Of a DNA stretch of 8,380 nucleotides, positions 1 to 6,649 are shown one piece after another. The number at the start of each line of letters is the position of its first letter. The first letter of the stretch is position 1. Origin of the DNA: an uncultured Chlorobiota bacterium (lineage in GTDB: Bacteria > Bacteroidota > Bacteroidia > Bacteroidales > JAADGE01); NCBI GenBank assembly GCA_947311265.1, contig CAMZKQ010000124.1, positions 1 through 8,380 of the forward strand, read 5' to 3'. Position numbers and translations under genes: made by a program. Under the pieces are notes generated by a model, which saw only the letters and a program-made list of their open reading frames with translations, had not been told where the DNA came from and made no database searches.

Positions 1-15
1 ACACGATACGATTAA
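1..15 (+). CDS. 3' end of an upstream gene, probably hoxY (hydrogenase small subunit), partial
   Basis: Reading from base 1 gives four codons (Thr-Arg-Tyr-Asp) followed by TAA at 13-15, ten bases before the hoxH start. In group 3d operons the gene directly upstream of hoxH is hoxY, the small subunit that carries the proximal iron-sulfur cluster. The position therefore suggests the tail of hoxY. The sequence alone is far too short to show identity or even that the frame is coding; this rests on operon logic. Confidence 0.35.
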   Translation, partial: TRYD

Positions 16-25
16 AAATAAAAAA

Positions 26-1492
26 ATGGCAAAAAAATTAATAATAGACCCAGTTACCCGTATCGAAGGACACGGAAAAGTAACCGTACATTTAGACGAT
101 AACAACAAAGTTACTGATGCAAAACTGCATGTAGTAGAATTTCGGGGCTTTGAAAAATTTGTACAAGGACACCCCTACTGGGAAGCACCCATGTTATTGC
201 AGCGCATTTGCGGCATTTGTTTTGTAAGCCATCACCTTTGCGGTGCAAAAGCGTTAGACGACATAGTAGGGTTGGGACATTCCACAGGAAAACACATCAC
301 TACCACCTCCGAAAAAGTACGCCGATTTGGGCATTATGCCCAGCAACTACAATCGCACGTTACGGCCTATTTTTACCTAATTGTACCCGAAATGCTTTTT
401 GGAATGGACGCACCACCCGAAAAACGAAACGTTCTTGGACTGTTAGAAAGCGACCCTGAAATGGTAAAGCGAGTGGTAGCACTTCGTAAATGGGGGCAAG
501 AAGCCATAAAAGCAGTACTTGGCAAAAGAATGCACGGCATAAACTCCGTTCCCGGAGGCGTAAACCAAAACCTAAGCGTAGAAGCACGAGATAGGCTACT
601 CAACGGTGCCGACGGGCTTATTTCTATTGATGAAGTTATGGAGTATGCACAAGATGGGCTAAAACTATTCTATAAATTTCATGAAGAAAACAGGCATGAA
701 GTAGATAACTTTGCAGAATTTCCAGCACTTAATTTATCCTTAGTGGACGAAAATGGAAATGTAGATTACTACCACGGCAACATGAAAATTGTTGATAATG
801 ACAAAAATGTAGTCGAAGAATTTGACTACCACGACTATTTAGACCACTTTTCCGAAGGGACAGAAGAATGGAGTTACATGAAATTCCCTTTCCTGAAAAA
901 ACTCGGCAGAGAAGAAGGCTCGGTAAGGGTAGGGCCTTTGGGGCGAATGAATGTTACTAAAACATTATCCACACCCCTTGCACAAGAGGCATTAGAACGT
1001 TTCCACGATTATACCAAAGGCAAAGCCAACAACAAAACATTGCACACCAACTGGGCAAGAGCTATTGAAATTTTACACACCGCAGAATTGCTCAAAGAAT
1101 TGCTAAACGACCCTGATTTACAGAAAGATACAATCGTTCTTAAACCCTCTAAATCGGACTGGACAGGCGAAGGTGTTGGCGTAGTGGAAGCCCCACGAGG
1201 GACACTACTACACCATTACAAAGCCAACCAGAAAGGTAATATTACCTTCTGCAACTTGGTGGTAGCTACCACGCAAAACAATACGGTAATGAACAGGACT
1301 GTACAATCCGTTGCGGAGCAATATCTTGGAGGTCAAGATGTTATCACCGAAGGTATGATGAATGCTATTGAGGTAGGCATACGTGCTTACGACCCTTGCC
1401 TTAGTTGTGCCACCCATGCAGTAGGGCAAATGCCTTTGTTGGTTTCAATTTACAATGCAAAAGGAGAACTTGTAAATGAGCAGTACAAATAA
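26..1492 (+). CDS. hoxH: NAD-reducing (group 3d) [NiFe]-hydrogenase large subunit HoxH
   Basis: This is the catalytic subunit of a cytoplasmic bidirectional hydrogenase that interconverts H2 with protons and electrons, the electrons passing through HoxY to the HoxFU diaphorase and NAD(P). The protein is 488 residues, the length I recall for the Cupriavidus enzyme. The N-terminal nickel-iron motif RICGIC supplies Cys62 and Cys65, and the C-terminal motif DPCLSCATH supplies Cys458 and Cys461 and ends at His464. Exactly 24 residues follow His464, matching the tail removed by HoxW in that family. RIEGHG at 12-17 and APRGTLLHHY in the C-terminal third are further family signatures. The subgroup call rests on remembered similarity to Cupriavidus HoxH along the whole length, which looks very high. 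The ATG at 26 follows an A-rich stretch with no Shine-Dalgarno sequence. It is followed after 41 bp by hoxW. All active-site residues visible to me are intact. Confidence 0.96.
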   Translation: MAKKLIIDPVTRIEGHGKVTVHLDDNNKVTDAKLHVVEFRGFEKFVQGHPYWEAPMLLQRICGICFVSHHLCGAKALDDIVGLGHSTGKHITTTSEKVRRFGHYAQQLQSHVTAYFYLIVPEMLFGMDAPPEKRNVLGLLESDPEMVKRVVALRKWGQEAIKAVLGKRMHGINSVPGGVNQNLSVEARDRLLNGADGLISIDEVMEYAQDGLKLFYKFHEENRHEVDNFAEFPALNLSLVDENGNVDYYHGNMKIVDNDKNVVEEFDYHDYLDHFSEGTEEWSYMKFPFLKKLGREEGSVRVGPLGRMNVTKTLSTPLAQEALERFHDYTKGKANNKTLHTNWARAIEILHTAELLKELLNDPDLQKDTIVLKPSKSDWTGEGVGVVEAPRGTLLHHYKANQKGNITFCNLVVATTQNNTVMNRTVQSVAEQYLGGQDVITEGMMNAIEVGIRAYDPCLSCATHAVGQMPLLVSIYNAKGELVNEQYK

Positions 1493-1506
1493 GCCCTAAG
1501 GGCTTA
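1490..1506 (+). other. Short hairpin overlapping the hoxH stop codon
   Basis: TAAGCCC (1490-1496) and GGGCTTA (1500-1506) are perfect reverse complements around a three-base loop, so a 7-bp stem begins at the stop codon of hoxH. It is followed by AAAAG and not by a T-run, so it is not a convincing intrinsic terminator. In the 41-bp gap between hoxH and hoxW it could be an RNA-stabilising or partial attenuation structure that keeps protease output below that of the abundant subunit. The structure is seen; the role is inferred. Confidence 0.4.
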
Positions 1507-1533
1507 AAAGATTGCAGTAGAAAATATATTTTT

Positions 1534-2007
1534 ATGGCACTTAATATACAATTATCCGACTTTAATAATTCCGATAGCTTAGTATATGGCATCGGGAATA
1601 TTGGCAGGCAAGACGACGGCTTAGGCTGGGCATTTATAGATTGGATAGAAGAAAATAACATCTTGCCAAAAGCAGAAGTTACAAAGCACTATCAATTGCA
1701 CTTGGAAGACGCAGATTTAATCAGTTATAAAAAAAAAGTGCTTTTTATTGATGCCACCAAAGAGCTAGATATTGAAGATGTAGATTTGGTAAAAGTTGAA
1801 CCCTGTTTGGATTTTAGCTTTACCTCTCATGATATTTCTATAGCATCAATTTTGGCAACTTGCCAACTCTGCTTTAAGGCAGTACCAGAAGTATATCTTC
1901 TTAAAATAAAAGGTTATGAATGGGAACTAAAAATAGGGATAACAAAAAATGCAGAAGCCAACTTAAAAAAAGCCAAAACGTTTTTAGAACCTATAAGTCT
2001 GGTCTAA
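1534..2007 (+). CDS. hoxW: HoxH-specific C-terminal maturation protease HoxW (peptidase family M52)
   Basis: Hydrogenase maturation endopeptidases cut the C-terminal tail from the large subunit once nickel has been inserted. The 157-residue protein starts its core with the family motif GIGN (19-22) followed by DDG (27-29). Asp28, Asp73 (in FIDAT) and His99 (in TSHD) occupy the places of the three nickel-sensing ligands known in the E. coli protease HybD (Glu16, Asp62, His93). The fold length fits the usual 150-170 residues. Its position directly after hoxH, as in the Cupriavidus hox operon, marks HoxH as the substrate, with cleavage expected after His464. The ATG at 1534 has an AT-rich leader without a Shine-Dalgarno sequence. 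The family call is firm; the name HoxW comes from context. Confidence 0.9.
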   Translation: MALNIQLSDFNNSDSLVYGIGNIGRQDDGLGWAFIDWIEENNILPKAEVTKHYQLHLEDADLISYKKKVLFIDATKELDIEDVDLVKVEPCLDFSFTSHDISIASILATCQLCFKAVPEVYLLKIKGYEWELKIGITKNAEANLKKAKTFLEPISLV

Positions 2008-2008
2008 A

Positions 2009-2092
2009 AAGTCGCCCTGCGAGTTGTTTTGCAAAAAAAATAAAAATATAACGCATGATAATCAGTTAATTAGAGTACTCGCAGGGCGACTT
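2009..2092. repeat. 84-bp element bounded by perfect 16-bp inverted repeats (MITE- or REP-like)
   Basis: The left arm at 2009-2024 (AAGTCGCCCTGCGAGT) and the right arm at 2077-2092 (ACTCGCAGGGCGACTT) are exact reverse complements separated by 52 bp. The arms are GC-rich in an otherwise AT-rich spacer. The interior holds two small palindromes, TTTTGCAAAA (2027-2036) and GAGTACTC (2073-2080), the latter straddling the inner edge of the right arm. There is no coding capacity and no clean target-site duplication at the outer edges. The left arm begins two bases after the hoxW stop codon. The form fits a miniature inverted-repeat element, the end remnant of an insertion sequence, or a REP-type hairpin. 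The 52-base loop and the lack of a T-run argue against a simple terminator, although a transcript could fold into a long stem. I cannot name a parent element. Confidence 0.7.
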
Positions 2093-2228
2093 AATGAACC
2101 GTTTTTTGCTTTTTAGACTGCACTCACCTATTATTTAGCACTAAAAGAATTAAAATCATAGAATAAAAATAGCAATTATTTTAATTTTCACACTTAAATA
2201 GATACATCTACTAACAAAAACAAATCCA

Positions 2229-2732
2229 ATGAAATTAGAAGAAAACAAAGAATATGTAAAAAATATTCAGGAAGCACCTATAGGAAAATACATAGGAGAA
2301 GAAGGGGCAACTATCTTATCACAATGTGTTGATAGTACACTATCTTTCAAGTTAGATGAATTTTTATTCCATATAGGCGAAGAGTCTAAGAGTTTTTACT
2401 TGGTTACCAAAGGACGGTTTGCATTAGTACAGGAACTAAAAGGAGGGAAATTACATTTTCTCCATGTACTCCAAAAAGGCGACCTTATTGGAGAATTAAG
2501 TTTTATAGATGACACAGACCATATTGTATCTGTTGTATCATTATCAGACCAATCGGAAGTCTATGAATTTAAGGCAAGCTGCATAAGACCCTTAATTCTA
2601 TCACAACCAGAGTTTATGTTCAACTTTATGCGTGCCATTATAAAGCGGGTACACCACACAGTTAGAGCAATTAACAGAAAACAAAAAGACCTTTCTGATT
2701 ATATTTCCACAGGCGGAAAAGGACGGGTTTAA
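2229..2732 (+). CDS. hoxI: HoxI-like single-domain cyclic-nucleotide-fold protein (probable accessory subunit of the NAD-reducing hydrogenase)
   Basis: The 167-residue protein is one cNMP-binding (CAP/CRP effector) beta-roll, about residues 40-115, followed by a long C-terminal helix at about 125-157. There is no DNA-binding helix-turn-helix after it: the chain ends in a short polar Gly-rich tail. The phosphate-binding cassette keeps Gly88-Glu89-Leu90, but the Pro-Arg that contacts the cAMP phosphate in CRP reads Asp97-His98, so canonical cAMP binding is doubtful. In Cupriavidus the hox operon runs hoxFUYHWI, and HoxI, a CAP-like protein of about this length, sits on the HoxFUYH core and is linked to NADPH-dependent activation. 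The order hoxH-hoxW-this gene supports the same identity. A 221-bp gap separates it from hoxW, so it may have its own promoter. A stand-alone cNMP-domain sensor with another role is the main alternative. Confidence 0.75.
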   Translation: MKLEENKEYVKNIQEAPIGKYIGEEGATILSQCVDSTLSFKLDEFLFHIGEESKSFYLVTKGRFALVQELKGGKLHFLHVLQKGDLIGELSFIDDTDHIVSVVSLSDQSEVYEFKASCIRPLILSQPEFMFNFMRAIIKRVHHTVRAINRKQKDLSDYISTGGKGRV

Positions 2733-2760
2733 ATAAACGTTAAGCTAATTTTATAAATCA

Positions 2761-2787
2761 AGGGCAACTATTTTAGTTGCCCTTTTT
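2761..2787 (+). terminator. Intrinsic terminator between convergent hoxI and hypC
   Basis: AGGGCAACTA (2761-2770) and TAGTTGCCCT (2774-2783) form a perfect 10-bp stem with a TTT loop, and the T-run 2783-2787 follows on the plus strand. It lies 28 bp after the hoxI stop. The T-run enters the hypC stop codon (2786-2788, minus strand). The minus-strand tail after the same hairpin is AT-rich but has fewer consecutive T, so termination there is probably weaker. It likely serves both operons. Confidence 0.85.
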
Positions 2788-3055
2788 ATTCAGGGGGCAA
2801 TTTCTGCCCATCTTCAAGCTCGGTAAGTTCCTGCATTTTGTGTAAGATAGCCATTGTTTCATTAGCTTCTTTCTCATTTATAATGCTTATTGCACTACCG
2901 ACATGCACCAAAACATAGTCATTTATTTTTGCCTCCGAAACCATGGCTAAATTAACTTCTTTTATTATGCCATCGAAGCTAACTTTGGCAATTTTAAATA
3001 AATCGCCCATTGTATCATCAATACTAATTATTTTTCCGGGAATTGCTAAGCACAT
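2786..3055 (-). CDS. hypC: Hydrogenase maturation chaperone HypC
   Basis: HypC is a small OB-fold chaperone that works with HypD to assemble the Fe(CN)2CO unit and carries it to the apo large subunit, here HoxH. The protein is 89 residues and starts MCLAIPGKI, the family signature. Cys2 becomes the N-terminal iron ligand after Met removal. His51 in the HVGSA motif corresponds to the second conserved residue at the iron site. The C-terminal 30 residues form the charged helix typical of the family. It is the last gene of the minus-strand hypA-hypB-hypC unit, starting 16 bp after hypB. The stop codon is embedded in the T-tract of the shared terminator. The family call is secure. Confidence 0.96.
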   Translation of the reverse strand: MCLAIPGKIISIDDTMGDLFKIAKVSFDGIIKEVNLAMVSEAKINDYVLVHVGSAISIINEKEANETMAILHKMQELTELEDGQKLPPE

Positions 3056-3071
3056 ACTTCAGTTTTAGTTT

Positions 3072-3860
3072 TTAATTTAAAATTTGTTTTTTCAGCCAGC
3101 TGTACCACTGCTCTGTACCTTGCCCAGTGGTTGCAGAGAGTTCAAAAAAGACTAAATTAGGATTTACTCGCCTAGCATATTCTTTGGCTTTTTCCACATC
3201 AAAATTGAGGTAAGGCAACAAGTCAATTTTATTGATGATACAAATATTTGAGCCCGAAAACATATCGGGATATTTTAAAGGTTTGTCGTCGCCCTCGGTA
3301 GTGCTAATAATAACCACGCGCGTACTTTCGCCCAAATCAAATGCCGAAGGGCATACCAAATTGCCAACATTCTCAATCATAAGTATCGAGTCCGAAGCTG
3401 GGTTTAGTTTCATAATAGCTTTGCTAATCATGTCGCTATCTAGGTGGCAGGCTTTCCCTGTGTTTATTTGTACAACTGGGATATCCAAAGCCGCAATACG
3501 GTCGGCATCATTCATGGTTTGCTGGTCGCCCTCGATAACATAGAAATTAATCTCGGCTTTTAAATCTTTCAATGTTTTTTCCAGCAAACTTGTTTTTCCC
3601 GAGCCGGGTGAGCTAACTAAATTAACCGCAAAAATATTTTTCCCTAAACAGTAGCCCCGATTCCTTTCGGCTAAAAGTTGGTTGGCATAGAGAATATCCT
3701 GCTCTATTTCAATTATTGTTTTACTGCCCGAGTGGCTATGGCTGTGGTCATGGCTATGCTCGTGGTCGTGATTATGATTATGGATATTTAATTTCTCAAA
3801 GTCCTCAGGACTTTGTATTTTAATTTCGTCGGTAGCACTGCAGCCGCAAGTTGTACACAT
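3072..3860 (-). CDS. hypB: Hydrogenase nickel-insertion GTPase HypB
   Basis: HypB is a SIMIBI-class GTPase that, with HypA, delivers nickel to the hydrogenase large subunit. I choose the ATG at 3860, giving 262 residues, because the protein then begins MCTTCGC, placing the high-affinity nickel motif CxxCGC (Cys2, Cys5, Cys7) at the terminus as in E. coli HypB. The frame stays open to an upstream TTG at 3893, but that start would overlap hypA and bury the motif. Residues 27-43 alternate His with Asn, Asp, Glu or Ser (nine His), a nickel-storage segment. The P-loop is SSPGSGKT (83-90), and NKID (210-213) is the guanine-specificity motif. Cys138-His139 (in CHLD) and Cys170 match the metal site of the GTPase domain. 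It lies 22 bp after hypA and 16 bp before hypC. Confidence 0.95.
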   Translation of the reverse strand: MCTTCGCSATDEIKIQSPEDFEKLNIHNHNHDHEHSHDHSHSHSGSKTIIEIEQDILYANQLLAERNRGYCLGKNIFAVNLVSSPGSGKTSLLEKTLKDLKAEINFYVIEGDQQTMNDADRIAALDIPVVQINTGKACHLDSDMISKAIMKLNPASDSILMIENVGNLVCPSAFDLGESTRVVIISTTEGDDKPLKYPDMFSGSNICIINKIDLLPYLNFDVEKAKEYARRVNPNLVFFELSATTGQGTEQWYSWLKKQILN

Positions 3861-3882
3861 ATTTAGTCGGTTTAATTTTAGT

Positions 3883-4221
3883 TTAAAATTCAATTGATTT
3901 TACTCTCAATTCTTTTCCTTGTAAGATACTTTTTGAATAACCTTTACACGCTGGGCAATGGTCAAATAAATTATTTATTTCAAACGAAACATTACAATCC
4001 ATACATTTTGCTTTAGCCTGAACGGTTTGTATTTTTTTCTCTACATTTTCTAGGATAGTATCCATTACTGCCATTGGCCAAGCAAAATTTAAGGCTTCAA
4101 TTTCCACCCCCGAAAGCGTGCCTATCTCTAGCTCAATTTTTGTCAGCTTAGATATGTTCGCTTTTTTGGCTTCCTTTTCGGCTATTTCAACAATACCGAT
4201 AGCTACTGTAAGTTCGTGCAT
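3883..4221 (-). CDS. hypA: Hydrogenase nickel-insertion metallochaperone HypA
   Basis: HypA binds nickel through its N-terminus and a structural zinc ion, and passes nickel from HypB to the large subunit. The 112-residue protein begins MHE, giving the essential nickel ligand His2. The zinc site is two CxxC pairs, Cys73/Cys76 and Cys89/Cys92. Length and layout are those of ordinary HypA. It is the first gene of the minus-strand hypABC unit and is transcribed divergently from hypF. The ATG at 4221 follows an A-rich leader without a Shine-Dalgarno sequence. Because the group 3d hydrogenase is the only one visible, HoxH is the natural target, although the protein could serve other nickel enzymes. 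Confidence 0.95.
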   Translation of the reverse strand: MHELTVAIGIVEIAEKEAKKANISKLTKIELEIGTLSGVEIEALNFAWPMAVMDTILENVEKKIQTVQAKAKCMDCNVSFEINNLFDHCPACKGYSKSILQGKELRVKSIEF

Positions 4222-4278
4222 TTTTTATTTTTTACAAAATGTAAACATAATGAAAATACACTTGTAAAATAAGATATT

Positions 4279-4312
4279 TTTGCTTAAAATACAGAATATA
4301 TACTTACTTTTG
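4279..4312 (+). promoter_or_regulatory. Bacteroidota-type promoter for hypFDE
   Basis: TACTTTTG at 4305-4312 is a perfect match to the Bacteroidota -7 consensus TAnnTTTG. A TTTG at 4279-4282, 22 bp upstream, fits the -33 element, within the 17-23 bp range reported for this phylum. Transcription would start near 4317-4320 and leave a leader of about 30 bases before the hypF TTG codon. It lies in the 127-bp divergent spacer; I found no equally good site facing hypA. No operator repeat is evident. Confidence 0.6.
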
Positions 4313-4348
4313 AAGAGTAAAGCAAATACAACCTTTTTAAACTAGAAT

Positions 4349-6649
4349 TTGCAACAAAAAAGCTCAATAAAAACCTACCATATACATATCCAAGGCATTG
4401 TACAAGGTGTTGGCTTTCGCCCTTTTGTGTATAAATTGGCCAAAAAGCAAGGGCTAAAAGGTTGGGTAAATAATACAAACGATGGGGTACATATCCATAT
4501 TAATACTACGGAAACAGTAGCAAAAAAATTCCTTGCAGAATTACTTAATAATCTGCCACCATTGGCAATCGTTACCAAATCGGGGCTAGGAAAAGTTAAA
4601 TTTACCAGCTACCAAAAATTCACAATTGCAAGTAGTAACAATCAAGAAAAACCAAACCTACTACTAACCCCAGATGTAGCAATTTGCAAAAATTGCAAAC
4701 ACGAATTAGAAACAAAAAAAAATAGGCGATACCACTACCCATCTATCACCTGTACCAATTGTGGTCCTCGGTATTCAATAATTACAAAACTGCCCTACGA
4801 CCGCCCCAATACAACAATGCAGAAATTTAAAATGTGTAAAACCTGCCTTACCGAATACAACAACCCGCTAGAAAGAAGGCACTTTTCGCAAACCAACTCC
4901 TGCCCCACTTGCAGTATTGAAATGCAACTTTACCAAAGCAAAAAATTAACCCCCAATTTTACCGATTTAGATTACATTGTATCCCAATGGAAATATGGAA
5001 AAATAATAGCCCTAAAAGGCATTGGTGGCTACCTACTAACTTGCGATGCCACCAACGAAAATGCAATTAATGAATTAAGAAAACGAAAATACCGCCCCCA
5101 CAAGCCATTTGCCCTAATGTACCCCAATTTAGAGCAGATTAAAAAAGATACCCTTTTAAGAAACTGTGAAAAAAAAGAGCTAGAAAGCATACATGCCCCC
5201 ATCGTTTTATTGGAAATAAAAAAGCAAATGGCATCAAAAATCGCACTCAAAAGCATTGTAAAAGACCTATCAAAAATAGGCATTATGCTACCCTACACGC
5301 CATTATACGAAATTCTACTAAGCAAATTTAAACGCCCAATAGTAGCAACTAGCGGAAATATTAGCCATTCAACCATCGTTTTTGAAGACCAAGTAGCCAT
5401 TAAAGAACTGGCAAAAATAGCTGATATTATTCTAATGAATAACCGGAAAATCACCAGTCCGCAAGACGATAGCCTAGTTATGTTTACCAAAATACACAAA
5501 CAAAAAATAATACTAAGACGCTCCCGAGGGCTTGCCCCAATTTATATTAACCCAAAACTAGAACTCACAAAAAACACAATACTTGCCACAGGAGCAATGC
5601 TAAAAAGCACTTTCGGAATTATTAACAACAAAAAAATTACCCTTAGCCAATACCTAGGCAATACCGAAAACTACGACAGCCAAACCAACTACCAAAGCAC
5701 ATTAAAAAAAATAAAAACGACCTTAAAATTAGATATTCAAGCCATTGTTACCGATAAGCACCCTGCCTACTTTTCAACACAATTTGGGAAAGAAAAAGGA
5801 CAGAAAAAAAACATAAATACCATTGAGGTACAGCACCACAAAGCCCACTTCTACAGCGTTTTGGGCGAAAATAATTTACTTAATTCTGACAAAAAAATAC
5901 TTGGCGTAATTTGGGACGGCACAGGGCTAGGCGATGATGGCAATATTTGGGGCGGAGAATTTTTTATTTTCAAGAACAAAAAAGCTGAAAGAGTAGCCCA
6001 CCTTTGCCAGTTCAAGTTTATACTTGCCAACAAAATGGCAAAAGAACCCCGGATTTCGGCCTTGGCAATAACTCACAACATGCCAGAAGCCACCCCATTT
6101 TTAAAACCCAAATTTACACCAATAGAATGGAAAATATACCATAAACTCTTAGCCAACTCAAAGCTAAAAAGCACAAGTATAGGCCGGCTTTTCGATGCCA
6201 TTTCTTCTTTACTTTTTCAAAATGATATTCACAAATTTGAAGGAGAGGCCGCCATGAAATTAGAGCAAAAAGCAAGCCTATATATAGCCGAAAACAGAAT
6301 AAATTTAACCGACTCCTACACCTTCAACAAAAGCACAGAGCAACTTACAAAACATCTATTTACAGGGATTTTTAAAGATTTGAAAAAGAAACTGAATAAA
6401 AATTTCATTGCTGCAAAATTTCATATAACTTTGGTCGATTTTATTATAAAAACAGCCCAAAAGATAAACTCAAAACATATCGCTTTTAGCGGAGGCGTTT
6501 TTCAAAATGCACTATTGGTCGATTTAATTATCGAAAATTTACAACAGCAATACACTTTATATTTTCATAAAGAAATACCCCCCAACGACGAAGGCATAGC
6601 CTTGGGGCAACTATTATATTGTAGCGAAATTATCAAAAATAAACAATGA
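4349..6649 (+). CDS. hypF: Carbamoyltransferase HypF (hydrogenase cyanide-ligand synthesis)
   Basis: HypF uses carbamoyl phosphate and ATP to form carbamoyl-AMP and transfers the carbamoyl group to the C-terminal cysteine of HypE, the precursor of the CN ligands. Domains in order: acylphosphatase-like (about 9-95, GIVQGVGFRPF with Arg24 and Asn42); a double zinc finger with the family spacing C-x2-C-x18-C-x2-C-x24-C-x2-C-x18-C-x2-C (Cys113 to Cys188); a YrdC-like domain (about 205-395); and a Kae1-like domain (about 405-766) with HHKAH (496-500), DGTG (523-526) and SGGVFQN (714-720). The length of 766 residues is normal. An in-frame TAG at 4343-4345 and the lack of any ATG before the acylphosphatase domain force the start to the TTG at 4349. 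The 3' end overlaps hypD as ATGA, indicating translational coupling. Confidence 0.95.
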   Translation: MQQKSSIKTYHIHIQGIVQGVGFRPFVYKLAKKQGLKGWVNNTNDGVHIHINTTETVAKKFLAELLNNLPPLAIVTKSGLGKVKFTSYQKFTIASSNNQEKPNLLLTPDVAICKNCKHELETKKNRRYHYPSITCTNCGPRYSIITKLPYDRPNTTMQKFKMCKTCLTEYNNPLERRHFSQTNSCPTCSIEMQLYQSKKLTPNFTDLDYIVSQWKYGKIIALKGIGGYLLTCDATNENAINELRKRKYRPHKPFALMYPNLEQIKKDTLLRNCEKKELESIHAPIVLLEIKKQMASKIALKSIVKDLSKIGIMLPYTPLYEILLSKFKRPIVATSGNISHSTIVFEDQVAIKELAKIADIILMNNRKITSPQDDSLVMFTKIHKQKIILRRSRGLAPIYINPKLELTKNTILATGAMLKSTFGIINNKKITLSQYLGNTENYDSQTNYQSTLKKIKTTLKLDIQAIVTDKHPAYFSTQFGKEKGQKKNINTIEVQHHKAHFYSVLGENNLLNSDKKILGVIWDGTGLGDDGNIWGGEFFIFKNKKAERVAHLCQFKFILANKMAKEPRISALAITHNMPEATPFLKPKFTPIEWKIYHKLLANSKLKSTSIGRLFDAISSLLFQNDIHKFEGEAAMKLEQKASLYIAENRINLTDSYTFNKSTEQLTKHLFTGIFKDLKKKLNKNFIAAKFHITLVDFIIKTAQKINSKHIAFSGGVFQNALLVDLIIENLQQQYTLYFHKEIPPNDEGIALGQLLYCSEIIKNKQ

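Noticed and set aside
1401..1661. 86-codon minus-strand frame spanning the hoxH-hoxW junction
   Set aside because: It covers the nickel-ligand codons of hoxH and the hoxW core in antisense and has no family features.
2009..2092. An integron attC site or a plain intrinsic terminator
   Set aside because: The attC core half-sites are absent and there is no integrase or cassette. The 52-base loop and the missing T-run do not fit a simple terminator.
2105..2136. A possible hoxI promoter (TTTG, 20 bp, TATTATTT)
   Set aside because: The -7 box misses two fixed positions of TAnnTTTG; suggestive but too weak to annotate.
2148..2186. A 9-bp inverted repeat (AATTAAAAT / ATTTTAATT) upstream of hoxI
   Set aside because: It consists only of A and T in an AT-rich spacer with a 21-bp gap, so chance is a sufficient explanation.
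2229..2732. A Crp/Fnr-type transcription factor controlling the locus
   Set aside because: No helix-turn-helix follows the effector domain; the chain ends soon after the long helix.
3861..3893. An N-terminal extension of HypB from a TTG inside the hypA 3' end
   Set aside because: The extension would overlap hypA and displace the CxxCGC motif from the N-terminus. The ATG at 3860 gives the standard MCTTCGC start.
4235..4243. A possible hypA promoter box on the minus strand (TACATTTTG)
   Set aside because: The spacing inside the box is one base off, no -33 TTTG lies upstream, and it sits only 13 bases from the start codon.
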